64,000 nucleotides of DNA, taken from positions 60,453 through 124,452 of the forward strand of contig CAYREX010000008.1 of assembly GCA_964423505.1 (NCBI GenBank). The letters are read 5' to 3'. The stretch's first letter is position 1. Each line of letters opens with the position of its first letter. The notes below the pieces were generated by a model. That model worked only from the letters and a program-made list of their open reading frames with translations. It searched no databases and had not been told where the DNA came from. Of the stretch, positions 8,755 to 17,234 are shown piece by piece. The translations under genes were made by a program, and so were the position numbers. Origin of the DNA: CAYREX01 sp964423505. GTDB taxonomy: Bacteria > Fermentibacterota > Fermentibacteria > Fermentibacterales > JCC-6.

Positions 8755-9914
8755 TGCACCCCGGCTCACGCATAGAGCTGAGCGAGAGGGCTCTCCGGCG
8801 GAACCTGCGGTTCCTCCGCCCTCTCTGCGGAGAGGCGGAGTTCTCCTCCGTCGTCAAGGGAAACGCCTACGGTCACGGCATAGAGACCTTCGTACCCCTC
8901 GCCGAAGCCTGCGGGGTCCGTCACTTCTCCGTCTTCTCGGCCCAGGAGGCGCGCAGGGTCCTGGAGGCCTCTCGCCGCGGGAGCCGCATCATGGTGATGG
9001 GCTACATCGACGAGCAGGACATGGACTGGGTCGTCGCTAACGGCATATCCTTCATGGCCTTCGACATCGCCAGGCTCGAATCCGCGGCGGCCGCCGCCGG
9101 CCGCGTCGGAAGGCCGGCACGGGTGCATCTGCAGGTAGAGACCGGGATGCACAGGCTGGGGCTCGACCGCGCCACCCTCCGGGCCGCAGCGGGTCGTATA
9201 CTGGAGAGTCGGGGGAGGATGGAGCTGGCCGGCGTGTCCACGCACCTCGCCGGACCGGAGAGCATCTCCAACCATGTCAGGGTAGCCAGGCAGCTGGAGT
9301 CGTTCGACGGGGCCTGTACGCTGCTGCGGGAGATGGGGCTGGACGTACCGGTGAGGCACGTGGCCAACTCCGCCGCCCTCTTCATGTACCCCGACTCGGT
9401 CATGGACATGGTCCGCTGCGGGATAGCCCAGTACGGCTTCTGGCCCGGCACCGAGGTGAGGATGCACAGGATGCTCTCGGACTGCGGTGACGGCAGGCGC
9501 AGCTGGCGCGACCCCCTCCGGCGCGTACTCACCTGGAAGAGCTGCATCATGAGCCTCAAGGAGGTCCCCCCGGGCGAGTTCATAGGCTACGGCACAGGCT
9601 GCCAGACCACCCGCAGGGAGCTCATAGCAAGCGTCCCCATAGGCTATTTCGACGGGTTCCCGAGGGTGCTCAGCAACAGAGGCTACGTGCTTGTCAGGGG
9701 GCACAGGGCGAGGGTCGTGGGGACGGTCAACATGAGCATGATGCTGGTCTCGGTAACGCACGTACCGGGAGCCCGCAAGGGCGACGAGGTCGTCATAATC
9801 GGTAGCCAGGGCAGGCGCAGGATGACCGTCGCCTCCTTCAGCGACATGACGGACGTGATGAACTACGAGGCGCTGGTCCGGCTACCCTCCGAGATACCGA
9901 GACGGGTCGTGTAG
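8754..9914 (+). CDS. alanine racemase family protein (second copy)
   Basis: A 386-residue fold-type III PLP racemase. The PLP lysine is K35 in SVVKGNAYGHG, and the second catalytic segment is FIGYGTGCQT. VNMSMMLVSVTHVPGA replaces the usual GRICMDQ-type segment, and a 20-residue insertion follows WPGTEVRMHRM. These departures, and its coupling to an M20 amidohydrolase, suggest a specialised racemase (alanine, serine or another amino acid) rather than the main cell-wall enzyme, which the copy at 1733-2872 resembles more closely. Substrate remains open. Confidence 0.82.
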   Translation: MHPGSRIELSERALRRNLRFLRPLCGEAEFSSVVKGNAYGHGIETFVPLAEACGVRHFSVFSAQEARRVLEASRRGSRIMVMGYIDEQDMDWVVANGISFMAFDIARLESAAAAAGRVGRPARVHLQVETGMHRLGLDRATLRAAAGRILESRGRMELAGVSTHLAGPESISNHVRVARQLESFDGACTLLREMGLDVPVRHVANSAALFMYPDSVMDMVRCGIAQYGFWPGTEVRMHRMLSDCGDGRRSWRDPLRRVLTWKSCIMSLKEVPPGEFIGYGTGCQTTRRELIASVPIGYFDGFPRVLSNRGYVLVRGHRARVVGTVNMSMMLVSVTHVPGARKGDEVVIIGSQGRRRMTVASFSDMTDVMNYEALVRLPSEIPRRVV

Positions 9915-9920
9915 GCCGGC

Positions 9921-9948
9921 TTGACGCGGGTACGCTTCGCCGTATATT
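9921..9948 (+). promoter_or_regulatory. sigma70-type promoter of the rrf2-hcp operon
   Basis: TTGACG (9921-9926) and TATATT (9943-9948) are separated by 16 bp, 40 bp before the Rrf2 start. The region is distinctly AT-rich compared with flanking coding DNA. Confidence 0.65.
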
Positions 9949-9950
9949 CG

Positions 9951-9962
9951 GAATCAGGATTC
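9951..9962. promoter_or_regulatory. candidate Rrf2-family operator
   Basis: A perfect inverted repeat, GAATC-AG-GATTC, lies directly after the -10 element where transcription would start. A further TTAATTC follows. Its position suits autoregulation by the Rrf2 protein encoded just downstream. Confidence 0.5.
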
Positions 9963-9987
9963 TTAATTCTTTTAATGGAGGTCCATC

Positions 9988-10407
9988 GTGACCCCGCTCA
10001 GACTCTCCGAGGCGGCGAACATAGCCCTGCACGCCTGCGCGATACTGGCAAGGTCCGTCGGCAGGATGAGCTCGGGCGAGCTCGCCCGAATGACCGGCTT
10101 CTCCCCCAGCCACACCGCCAAGGTGCTCCAGGGGCTGACCCGGAGCGGCATCCTGCGCTCCACCAGGGGCGCCTCCGGCGGTTTCGAGCTGGCGGACGAG
10201 CCAGGCTCGCTGGACCTGCTCCGGCTGGTGGAGACGGTGGAGGGGCCGCTGGGACCGGGCGGCTGCCTGCTGGGCAGCCCCGTCTGCGGCAGGGAGAGCT
10301 GCCTGCTCTCGGACGTCTCGGCGGAGACGGCCGCTCTCGTGGCGGAGAGGCTCGGTGGGGTCACCCTGGAGGAGTTCGCCTCGGAGATGAGGCTGCCGCC
10401 CCGATGA
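9988..10407 (+). CDS. Rrf2-family transcriptional regulator
   Basis: A 139-residue winged-helix regulator. The N-terminal helices include SSGELARMTGFSPSHTAKVLQ and a wing GASGGFELAD. Three cysteines at about residues 92, 99 and 104 (GGCLLG, VCGRESC) match the Fe-S ligands of IscR/NsrR-type members. GGAGG precedes GTG 9988. It is immediately upstream of the hybrid cluster protein gene, which in many bacteria is under an NO-sensing Rrf2 or Crp-type regulator. A role as an NsrR-like nitrosative stress sensor is inferred from this pairing. Confidence 0.87.
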   Translation: MTPLRLSEAANIALHACAILARSVGRMSSGELARMTGFSPSHTAKVLQGLTRSGILRSTRGASGGFELADEPGSLDLLRLVETVEGPLGPGGCLLGSPVCGRESCLLSDVSAETAALVAERLGGVTLEEFASEMRLPPR

Positions 10408-10439
10408 CGGGGCTCAAGTACCGCATGGAAGGAGCATCG

Positions 10440-12080
10440 ATGTTCTGTTACCAGTGCGAGCAGACAGCGAGGGGGACCGGGTGCGACGTGCACGGCGTCT
10501 GCGGGAAGGACCCGGTCACGGCGGCCATGCAGGACGCCCTGGTCGTCGTCACGAAGGGGCTCGCCTCCTGCATCGTCCGGGCGGATGCCCTGGGACTGGA
10601 CCACGGCGAGGAGGATGCCTTCATGGAGGAGGCGCTCTTCACCACCGTCACCAACGTCGACTTCGACCCGGACGCAGTGGAGGAGATGGTGCGCAGGGGC
10701 GCCGACCTCAGGGACGGCCTCAGGGAGCGCTGCGAAGGGGCGTGCCGCGACCGGGGGGAGGAGCCCCGGCAGCCGTCCGGCCCGGCGGCCTGGTCGCCCC
10801 CGGCCGACAGGGAAGACCTGCTGGCAGCAGCGGCCCGGATGGGCGTGGAGGCCAGGACAGGGGTGGAGGGCCGGGACGTCACCGGCCTCAAGGAGCTCAT
10901 AACCTACGGTCTGAAGGGCTCCGCCGCCTACCTCACCCACGCCAGGACCCTCGGCCGCGTGGACCCCGGGCTGGACCTCCGCATGGCCGAGACGCTCGAC
11001 TTCCTGACGCGGGAGACGAACGGTGACGAGCTCTTCTCCAGGGCGCTGGAGACCGGAGAGCTGAACCTCCGGGTCATGGAGCTGCTGGACGCGGCCAACA
11101 CCGGGGCCTACGGCCATCCCGAGCCGACCATGGTGAGGATGACGCCGGTGGCCGGGAAGGCCGTACTGGTCTCGGGCCACGACCTCCGCGACCTGGCGGA
11201 GCTGCTGGAGCAGACCGAGGGCAGGGGCATAAACGTCTATACGCACGGTGAGATGCTCCCGTGCAACGCCTACCCCGGGCTGAAGAGGCACCGGCACCTG
11301 GTCGGCAACTACGGCGGCGCCTGGCAGGACCAGCAGAGGGAGTTCGACGAGTTCCCCGGGGCGGTGCTGATGACCACCAACTGCATACAGAAGCCGAGGG
11401 AGAGCTACCGGGACAGGATATTCACCACCGGTCTGGTGCGCTGGCCGGGCGTCCGTCACGTCTCCGGCCGGGACTTCTCGCCGGTCATCGAGAGGGCGCT
11501 GGACCTCCCCGGCTTCGAGGAGGACGCCCCGGAGAGGAGGATACCCATCGGGTACGCCAGGAAGACGGTCCTCTCGGCGGCTGACGCGATAGTGGAAGCC
11601 GTCCGCTCCGGCGCCATCCGGCACTTCTTCCTGATAGGCGGCTGCGACGGGGCCAAGCCGGGGAGGAACTACTACACCGAGCTGGCCGAGAAGGTACCTG
11701 ACGACTGCGTCATGCTCACCCTCGCCTGCGGCAAGTACCGTCTCAACAGGATGGACCACGGCGAGATAGGCGGATTCCCCAGGCTGCTGGACTGCGGGCA
11801 GTGCAACGACGCCTACTCCGCCATCGTCATCGCCTCGGCGCTGGCGGACGCCTTCGGTACGGACGTCAACGACCTCCCGCTCTCTCTGGTGCTCTCCTGG
11901 TACGAGCAGAAGGCGGTGGCCATACTGCTGACGCTGCTCCACCTGGGCATACGCGACATGCGGCTCGGTCCGACGATGCCGGCGTTCCTCTCGCCGGCGG
12001 CGACCGGGGTGCTCGTCGAGAGGTTCGGCCTGCGGCCCACCACCACGCCGGAGCGGGACCTGGAGGAGATGCTGGGCTAG
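10440..12080 (+). CDS. hcp: hybrid cluster protein (hydroxylamine reductase), class I
   Basis: A 546-residue Hcp with the N-terminal cysteine set C3, C6, C15 and C21 (CX2CX8CX5C), the class I pattern binding a 4Fe-4S cluster. Hybrid-cluster ligands lie in GEMLPCNAYPG, TTNCIQKP, LACGKYRLN and LDCGQCNDAYS. The protein reduces nitric oxide or hydroxylamine and protects against nitrosative stress in the cytoplasm. GGAAGGAG precedes ATG 10440. An upstream in-frame ATG at 10404 overlaps the rrf2 stop, but the family always begins MFCYQCEQT. It is convergent with phoU, with 13 bp between them. Confidence 0.95.
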   Translation: MFCYQCEQTARGTGCDVHGVCGKDPVTAAMQDALVVVTKGLASCIVRADALGLDHGEEDAFMEEALFTTVTNVDFDPDAVEEMVRRGADLRDGLRERCEGACRDRGEEPRQPSGPAAWSPPADREDLLAAAARMGVEARTGVEGRDVTGLKELITYGLKGSAAYLTHARTLGRVDPGLDLRMAETLDFLTRETNGDELFSRALETGELNLRVMELLDAANTGAYGHPEPTMVRMTPVAGKAVLVSGHDLRDLAELLEQTEGRGINVYTHGEMLPCNAYPGLKRHRHLVGNYGGAWQDQQREFDEFPGAVLMTTNCIQKPRESYRDRIFTTGLVRWPGVRHVSGRDFSPVIERALDLPGFEEDAPERRIPIGYARKTVLSAADAIVEAVRSGAIRHFFLIGGCDGAKPGRNYYTELAEKVPDDCVMLTLACGKYRLNRMDHGEIGGFPRLLDCGQCNDAYSAIVIASALADAFGTDVNDLPLSLVLSWYEQKAVAILLTLLHLGIRDMRLGPTMPAFLSPAATGVLVERFGLRPTTTPERDLEEMLG

Positions 12081-12093
12081 GACGGGGGGAGGC

Positions 12094-12744
12094 TCAGTAG
12101 TCCACAACCTCGCCGGTGGCGTAGTAGATGATGCGCTCGCAGATGTTGACGACCCTGTCCGCCCCGCGCTCCAGGTTGTGGGCGACGAAGGCCAGCATCA
12201 TGGCGTCGTGGATGCGGACGGGGTTCTCCATCACGTGGGTAAGCAGCTCCCTGTAGACCTGGGCGTACATCCGGTCGATCTCCGAGTCCCTTCCGGGTAT
12301 CTCCCTCGCCCTGTCGACGTCCTCCTCGAGGAAGGCGGCAAGGGCGTCGCGGAGCATGCCGCAGGTCAGCTCGGCCATCCGGGGAACGTCCACCAGGGGC
12401 TTCAGGTGCTCTCCGGGGGTTATCTTGCCGTTCAGTATGCAGATGCCCTTGGCGTAGTCCGCTATCCGCTCCAGCTCCCTCGAGATGTGCATGGCCGATA
12501 TCAGGAACCTGAGGTCCCGCGCCACCGGCTGCTGGAGGGCGATTATCTCGGTGCAGGCCTCCTCGATGTCCTTGCACTTGGAGTTGACGAGGTGGTCCGC
12601 CTCTATCAGCTCCTCACCCTCTACCATGAGCCTGTCCCGGAGTATCCTGACGGACTCGGTGACCGCCCCGGCCGCCATCTCGGAGAGGAGCAGGAGCTCC
12701 TCCCTCACGGAGTCCATGTCCGCCTGGTACGTCTCTCTCGGCAT
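12094..12744 (-). CDS. phoU: phosphate signalling protein PhoU
   Basis: A 216-residue all-helical protein with two PhoU repeats. EADHLVNSKCKDIEE and ISRELERIADYAKGI belong to the first, and DSEIDRMYAQVYRELL and HNLERGADRVVNICE to the second. It links the Pst transporter to the PhoR kinase and dampens phosphate-starvation signalling. It is the last gene of the pst operon, 35 bp after pstB, with the expected operon order. Confidence 0.95.
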   Translation of the reverse strand: MPRETYQADMDSVREELLLLSEMAAGAVTESVRILRDRLMVEGEELIEADHLVNSKCKDIEEACTEIIALQQPVARDLRFLISAMHISRELERIADYAKGICILNGKITPGEHLKPLVDVPRMAELTCGMLRDALAAFLEEDVDRAREIPGRDSEIDRMYAQVYRELLTHVMENPVRIHDAMMLAFVAHNLERGADRVVNICERIIYYATGEVVDY

Positions 12745-12779
12745 ACCTCGCTACCTCCCGCCCCGCACGGCACGGTGCA

Positions 12780-13547
12780 TCAGCCGAAGCGCCCCGAGAT
12801 GTAGTCCTCGGTCCTGGGGTCCTTCGGGTTCGTGAAGATGTCGCTCGTCGGACCGAACTCTACCAGGTTGCCGGCCCTCCTGTCATCGGTCAGAAGGAAG
12901 GCGGTCATGTCCGAGACCCTGGCGGCCTGCTGCATGTTGTGGGTCACGATGACAATGGTGTAGTTCTCCTTCAGCTGGCCTATCAGCTCCTCTATGCGCA
13001 GGGTGGCTATCGGGTCCAGGGCGGAGGCCGGCTCGTCCATGAGGATGACCTCCGGGTCGACGGCCAGCGCCCTGGCTATGCAGAGCCTCTGCTGCTGGCC
13101 CCCGGAGAGCGACAGGGCGTTCCTGCCCAGGATGTCGCTGACCTCCTCCCAGAGGGCTGCCTTCCTCAGGCTGTCCTCCACTATGGCCGCGAGCCGCTCC
13201 CTGCTGCGGACTCCGTGGAGCCTGGGACCGTAGGCCACGTTGTCGAATATCGGCTTCGGGAAGGGGTTCGGCCGCTGGAAGACCATGCCGACCATCTTCC
13301 TCAGCTCGGCGACGTCGCCCTGGAATATGCTCCGGCCGTCGAGGAGCACCTCACCCGTGGTCCTGACGTCCGGGTTCAGCTCGTTCATCCGGTTGAACGT
13401 CCTGAGCAGTGTGCTCTTGCCGCAGCCGGAGGGGCCGATGATGGCGGTCACCCTGTTCACCGGTATGTCCATGGTGATGTCCACCAGCGCCCTGAAGCCG
13501 CCGTAGTAGAGGCTGAAGTCGCGGGTCTGGATCCTAGGCTCTGACAT
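12780..13547 (-). CDS. pstB: phosphate ABC transporter ATP-binding protein PstB
   Basis: A 255-residue ABC ATPase. The Walker A motif GPSGCGKSTLLRTFNRMNEL, with the PstB-specific NRMN, is near residue 39. LSGGQQQRLCIARAL is the signature and VILMDEPASALDP the Walker B. It powers inner-membrane phosphate import with PstA and PstC. The start overlaps the pstA stop by 14 bp. Confidence 0.97.
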   Translation of the reverse strand: MSEPRIQTRDFSLYYGGFRALVDITMDIPVNRVTAIIGPSGCGKSTLLRTFNRMNELNPDVRTTGEVLLDGRSIFQGDVAELRKMVGMVFQRPNPFPKPIFDNVAYGPRLHGVRSRERLAAIVEDSLRKAALWEEVSDILGRNALSLSGGQQQRLCIARALAVDPEVILMDEPASALDPIATLRIEELIGQLKENYTIVIVTHNMQQAARVSDMTAFLLTDDRRAGNLVEFGPTSDIFTNPKDPRTEDYISGRFG

Positions 13548-14418
13548 CTTTGCCCCTCATGCTGGCCGAGAACCTCCTGGACATCGCATTGATGAAGAGG
13601 TTCAGCAGGATGATCAGTACCACAAGGACGGCACCCGTTGCCATGGCCTTGTCGAACGCCCTGGTCTCCATGGCGAGGTAGTAGACGTGGAGCGCCATGG
13701 TCCTTCCGCTGGACATTATGGATGTGGGGGTCCGGTAGCTGCCTCCCAGGGTCACGTAGAATATGGCGGTCTCGCTGACTATCCTGCCGACGCTGAGCAC
13801 CAGGCCGGTCGTGATGCCCGGCATGGCCGAGGGCAGGACCACCTTCCTGATGGTCTCCCACCGCGAGGCTCCCAGGGCCAGCGAGCCGGCCCTCCAGCTG
13901 TCCGGTACCGCCTTCAGGGCCTCCTCGGTTGTCCTTATGACGACCGGAACGATGAGGCAGGCGCCTGCCAGCCCGGCGGCCAGTATGGAGAAACCGAGCC
14001 GCATCATCGACACGAACAGTGCGTAGCCGAACAGACCGAATATTATCGAGGGCACCCCTGCCAGGGTCTCCACGCCGAACCTGGCCATCCCCACCAGCCT
14101 CTTGACGAGACGGCTCTGGACCATGTCGGCGTACTCCACGAGGTAGACCCCGGCGCCGACCCCGAGCGGGGTAGCTATGACGATGGTGGTGAGCACCAGG
14201 TAGACCGTGGTCACGATGGTGGAGAAGATGCCGCCCTCCCCGGAGAGCCCTCCCCGGGGAGAGGTGGTGAAGAACTCGAGGCTCAGCTGCGAGAAGCCCC
14301 GCAGCAGGACGTAGAGGGTGACCGAGACCATTATCCCCACGGCCGTCATCGCCGCCAGCCATACGGCCGAGAAGGCGCCTGTCTGCACCCTCCTGCGGCG
14401 CCTCAGCCCGCCCGTCAC
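13534..14418 (-). CDS. pstA: phosphate ABC transporter permease PstA
   Basis: A 294-residue permease with about six membrane segments. The BPD-type EAA loop includes SWRAGSLALGASRWETIRKVVLPSAMPGI. It pairs with PstC to form the phosphate channel. The start is GTG at 14418, preceded by GGAAGG and lying just after the pstC stop. Confidence 0.95.
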   Translation of the reverse strand: MTGGLRRRRRVQTGAFSAVWLAAMTAVGIMVSVTLYVLLRGFSQLSLEFFTTSPRGGLSGEGGIFSTIVTTVYLVLTTIVIATPLGVGAGVYLVEYADMVQSRLVKRLVGMARFGVETLAGVPSIIFGLFGYALFVSMMRLGFSILAAGLAGACLIVPVVIRTTEEALKAVPDSWRAGSLALGASRWETIRKVVLPSAMPGITTGLVLSVGRIVSETAIFYVTLGGSYRTPTSIMSSGRTMALHVYYLAMETRAFDKAMATGAVLVVLIILLNLFINAMSRRFSASMRGKDVRA

Positions 14419-14419
14419 C

Positions 14420-15310
14420 TCAGACCTTCCTGCCCCGCGTGAGCAGGAACCGGGCTGTCACGTTCACTATCATGATAAGGACGAACAGGACGACGCCCGT
14501 GGCGAAGAGAGCGCTCTGGTGGATGCCTGTGGCGTAGTTTATCTCCACCGCGATATTGCCGGTGAGAGTCCTCGCCCTGCTGAGGAATATCGTAAGCGGA
14601 TTGTCGTTCAGGGCCGCCGGCACGATGGCCGAGTTCCCTATGACCATTATCATGGCGATGGTCTCGCCGAGCGCACGGCCGAGGCCGAGGATTATGGCCG
14701 AAAGGATACCGGACCTCGCGGCCGGGAGCACGACCCTCACTATCGTCTCCCACCTCGTGGCGCCCATGGCCAGGGAGCCCTTCCTGTAGGAGTCGGGAAC
14801 GCTCCTGATCGCGTACTCCGATATGTTCGTGATGGTGGGCAGTATCATGACCGCCAGCACCATGGAGGCGGCCAGGAGGCCGTAACCGGCGTTGCCCGGA
14901 GCGTCTATCTGTCGGACGAGCGGCACTATCACCACCATCCCGAACAGGCCGTAGACCACCGAAGGTATTCCGGCCAGCAGCTCTATGGCCGGCCTCACGG
15001 TGTTGGCCACCCGGGGAGGGGCCACCTCCGCCAGGAAGATTGCGCAGCCGATGGAGAGAGGTACCCCGAGGATGACGGCTCCGAGGGTCACCAGACCGGA
15101 GCCGGCTATCATGGAGAGGATGCCGTACTCCTCGACGTTCGGTCTCCAAGTGGCGTTGCCTACCATCTGGAAGAGACCGATCTCGCGGAAGGCCGGGATG
15201 CCCTTCAGGAGCGTGAATATCCCGATCATAAGGAGTATCAGGATGGAGGTGAAGGCGGATACCATCAGTACCCACTTCACTATCCTCTCCACGAGGTTCC
15301 GTCTGTTCAT
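14420..15310 (-). CDS. pstC: phosphate ABC transporter permease PstC
   Basis: A 296-residue permease with about six membrane segments. The EAA loop reads GSLAMGATRWETIVRVVLPA and a conserved IPSVVYGLFGM lies mid-protein. It forms the second half of the phosphate channel. It stops one base before the pstA start, so the two are tightly coupled. Confidence 0.95.
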   Translation of the reverse strand: MNRRNLVERIVKWVLMVSAFTSILILLMIGIFTLLKGIPAFREIGLFQMVGNATWRPNVEEYGILSMIAGSGLVTLGAVILGVPLSIGCAIFLAEVAPPRVANTVRPAIELLAGIPSVVYGLFGMVVIVPLVRQIDAPGNAGYGLLAASMVLAVMILPTITNISEYAIRSVPDSYRKGSLAMGATRWETIVRVVLPAARSGILSAIILGLGRALGETIAMIMVIGNSAIVPAALNDNPLTIFLSRARTLTGNIAVEINYATGIHQSALFATGVVLFVLIMIVNVTARFLLTRGRKV

Positions 15311-15349
15311 CCCGACCCTCCGCGATTCATCCGTTCGCCGGACCCGGCG

Positions 15350-16147
15350 CTAGTTCACCGGTATATAGCCCTCGTCGGCCACTATCGCCTGGCCGCCCTC
15401 GCTCATCACGTAGTCGAGAAAGGCGCCTGCGATGGCCCCGGGCTCGCCCTTGGTGACCATGTTGAGCGGCCTTATCACGGGGTAGACGCCACCGGCGGCG
15501 TTCTCGACCGTGGGAAGGACTCCGTCTACGGCCACCGGCCTGGTCTGGTCGTCGAGGTAGCCGAAGGAGAGGAAGCCGATGGAGTAGGGAGTGGTGCTGA
15601 CGGTGGTCCTGACAGCTCCGTTGGAGGGAAGGAGGATGGCATCCATCGTTATGAGGCCCTCCTCCTCCATGACCAGCTCCTCGAAGGCGGCCCTGGTGCC
15701 GGAGCCCTCCTCCCGGGCGACCACGGTAATGTACTCGTCCGGGCCGCCGACCTCGCTCCAGTTGGTTATCTCTCCGGCGAAGATGCCCTTCACATCGTCC
15801 AGCGAGAGCTCGCCCACGGAGTTGCCCGGGTCGGTGGCTATGGCGATGCCGTCCATGGCAATGGTGTAGATCTGCAGGCTTGGGCAGTTCTCTATCTCGG
15901 AGTCCTTGATTGCCCGGGAGGCATTGCCGATGTCGGCGGTACCGTCTACCGCAGCAGTGACGCCGGCGCTGCTGCCGCCACCCTGGACGTAGACGACCAC
16001 GTCGCCGTGAATGTCCATGAACGCCTCGGCCAGGACCTCGGCCAGGGGCTGCACGGTGGTCGAGCCGGCTATCTGGAGCTCGCCCTCGAGGGCGAAGCCG
16101 GTGGTGGCCAGCAGCGCGAGCAGACCGAACGCTATCCTACCCTGCAT
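15350..16147 (-). CDS. pstS: phosphate-binding protein PstS (copy nearest pstC)
   Basis: A 265-residue periplasmic phosphate-binding protein. A standard signal peptide ends near GFA, followed by LQIAGSTTVQPLAE and VQGGGSSAGVTAAVDGTADIG, the phosphate-binding loops. REEGSGTRAAFEEL is the helix that caps phosphate. It is very similar to the next gene upstream, a clear tandem duplicate, but has no lipobox cysteine and so is probably soluble in the periplasm. Confidence 0.93.
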   Translation of the reverse strand: MQGRIAFGLLALLATTGFALEGELQIAGSTTVQPLAEVLAEAFMDIHGDVVVYVQGGGSSAGVTAAVDGTADIGNASRAIKDSEIENCPSLQIYTIAMDGIAIATDPGNSVGELSLDDVKGIFAGEITNWSEVGGPDEYITVVAREEGSGTRAAFEELVMEEEGLITMDAILLPSNGAVRTTVSTTPYSIGFLSFGYLDDQTRPVAVDGVLPTVENAAGGVYPVIRPLNMVTKGEPGAIAGAFLDYVMSEGGQAIVADEGYIPVN

Positions 16148-16243
16148 GGGTCTTCCCTTCCGCCTGGAGATTCCGTATCGGCGGGGCCGGCCGGGGCCGA
16201 CCCCTTGTCCACTTCGATGCCATGTGCTAACGGAAACCGGGAG

Positions 16244-17140
16244 CTACCTGACCGGGATGTAACCTTCGTCGGCGACTATCCGCTGGCCGCCCTCGCTCAT
16301 GGTGTACTCGAGAAAAGCACCGGCCAGCTCGCCCGGCTCGCCCTTGGTGACCATGTTGAGCGGGCGGACGACGGGGTACTCGCCGCTTGCGGCGTTCTCG
16401 ACCGTCGGAAGCACGCCGTTGACGGCCACCGGCCTGGTCTGGTCGTCGAGGTAGCCGAAGGAGAGGAAGCCTATCGAGTAGGGAGTCGTGCTGACGGTGG
16501 TCCTGACGGCGCCGTTGGAGGGAAGGAGCACGGCATCCTCGAGGATGAGGCCCTCCTCGCCCATGACCAGCTCCTCGAAGGCCGCCCTGGTGCCGGAGCC
16601 CTCCTCGCGGGCGACGACGGTTATGTACTCGTCCGGGCCGCCGACCTCGCTCCAGTTGGTTATCTCGCCGGCGAAGATGCCCTTCACCTGCTCGAGCTCC
16701 AGCTCACCCGTCTCGAGCTCGGGATGGACGGCTATCGCTATGCCGTCCATGGCGATGGTGTGGATCTGCAGGCTTGGGCAGTTCTCTATCTCGGAGTCCT
16801 TGATTGCCCTGGAGGCGTTGCCGATGTCGGCGGTACCGTCAACGGCGGCGGTGACGCCGGCGCTGCTGCCGCCGCCCTGGACGTAGATGACCACGTCGGG
16901 GTGCATGTCCATGAAGGCCTCTGCGAGCATCTCGGCGAGAGGCTGGACCGTGGTCGAGCCGGCTATCTGGAGCTCGCCCTCCAGCTCGGCCCCATCCGGC
17001 TCCGCGGGCTCGGTGGGCTCTTCGGTGGGCTCTTCGGTGGGCTCTTCCGTCGGCTGGTCCGGCTCGCCCTCACCGCAGGCCGCCAGGACCAGGGCGAGAC
17101 CGAGCAGCAGGGCGAGGAGCCCCATGGTCTTCGTTCTCAT
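16244..17140 (-). CDS. pstS: phosphate-binding lipoprotein PstS (second copy)
   Basis: A 298-residue PstS lipoprotein. The signal ends in ALVLAACGEG, with the lipobox Cys at about residue 22. It is followed by a low-complexity linker of PTEE repeats and then the same binding loops as its neighbour (LQIAGSTTVQPLAE, GGGSSAGVT, EEGSGTRAAF). The ATG at 17140 is chosen over an upstream one because it begins the signal peptide and follows AAGGAAC. The two copies differ mainly in membrane anchoring, which suggests a tethered and a free form. Confidence 0.93.
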   Translation of the reverse strand: MRTKTMGLLALLLGLALVLAACGEGEPDQPTEEPTEEPTEEPTEPAEPDGAELEGELQIAGSTTVQPLAEMLAEAFMDMHPDVVIYVQGGGSSAGVTAAVDGTADIGNASRAIKDSEIENCPSLQIHTIAMDGIAIAVHPELETGELELEQVKGIFAGEITNWSEVGGPDEYITVVAREEGSGTRAAFEELVMGEEGLILEDAVLLPSNGAVRTTVSTTPYSIGFLSFGYLDDQTRPVAVNGVLPTVENAASGEYPVVRPLNMVTKGEPGELAGAFLEYTMSEGGQRIVADEGYIPVR

Positions 17141-17234
17141 TGGGTTCCTTTCGTCGATGATTCCGTGCTCTCCGTCACCGGGGGGACCGGCCACGCCGGA
17201 CCGGTCCCCGTGTCACTGCCGCTGTCGGCGAGAC

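Noticed and set aside
17000..17060. Short repeats in pstS as a CRISPR-like array
   Set aside because: They are in-frame PTEE codon repeats forming a lipoprotein linker. No CRISPR array or cas gene is present in the window.
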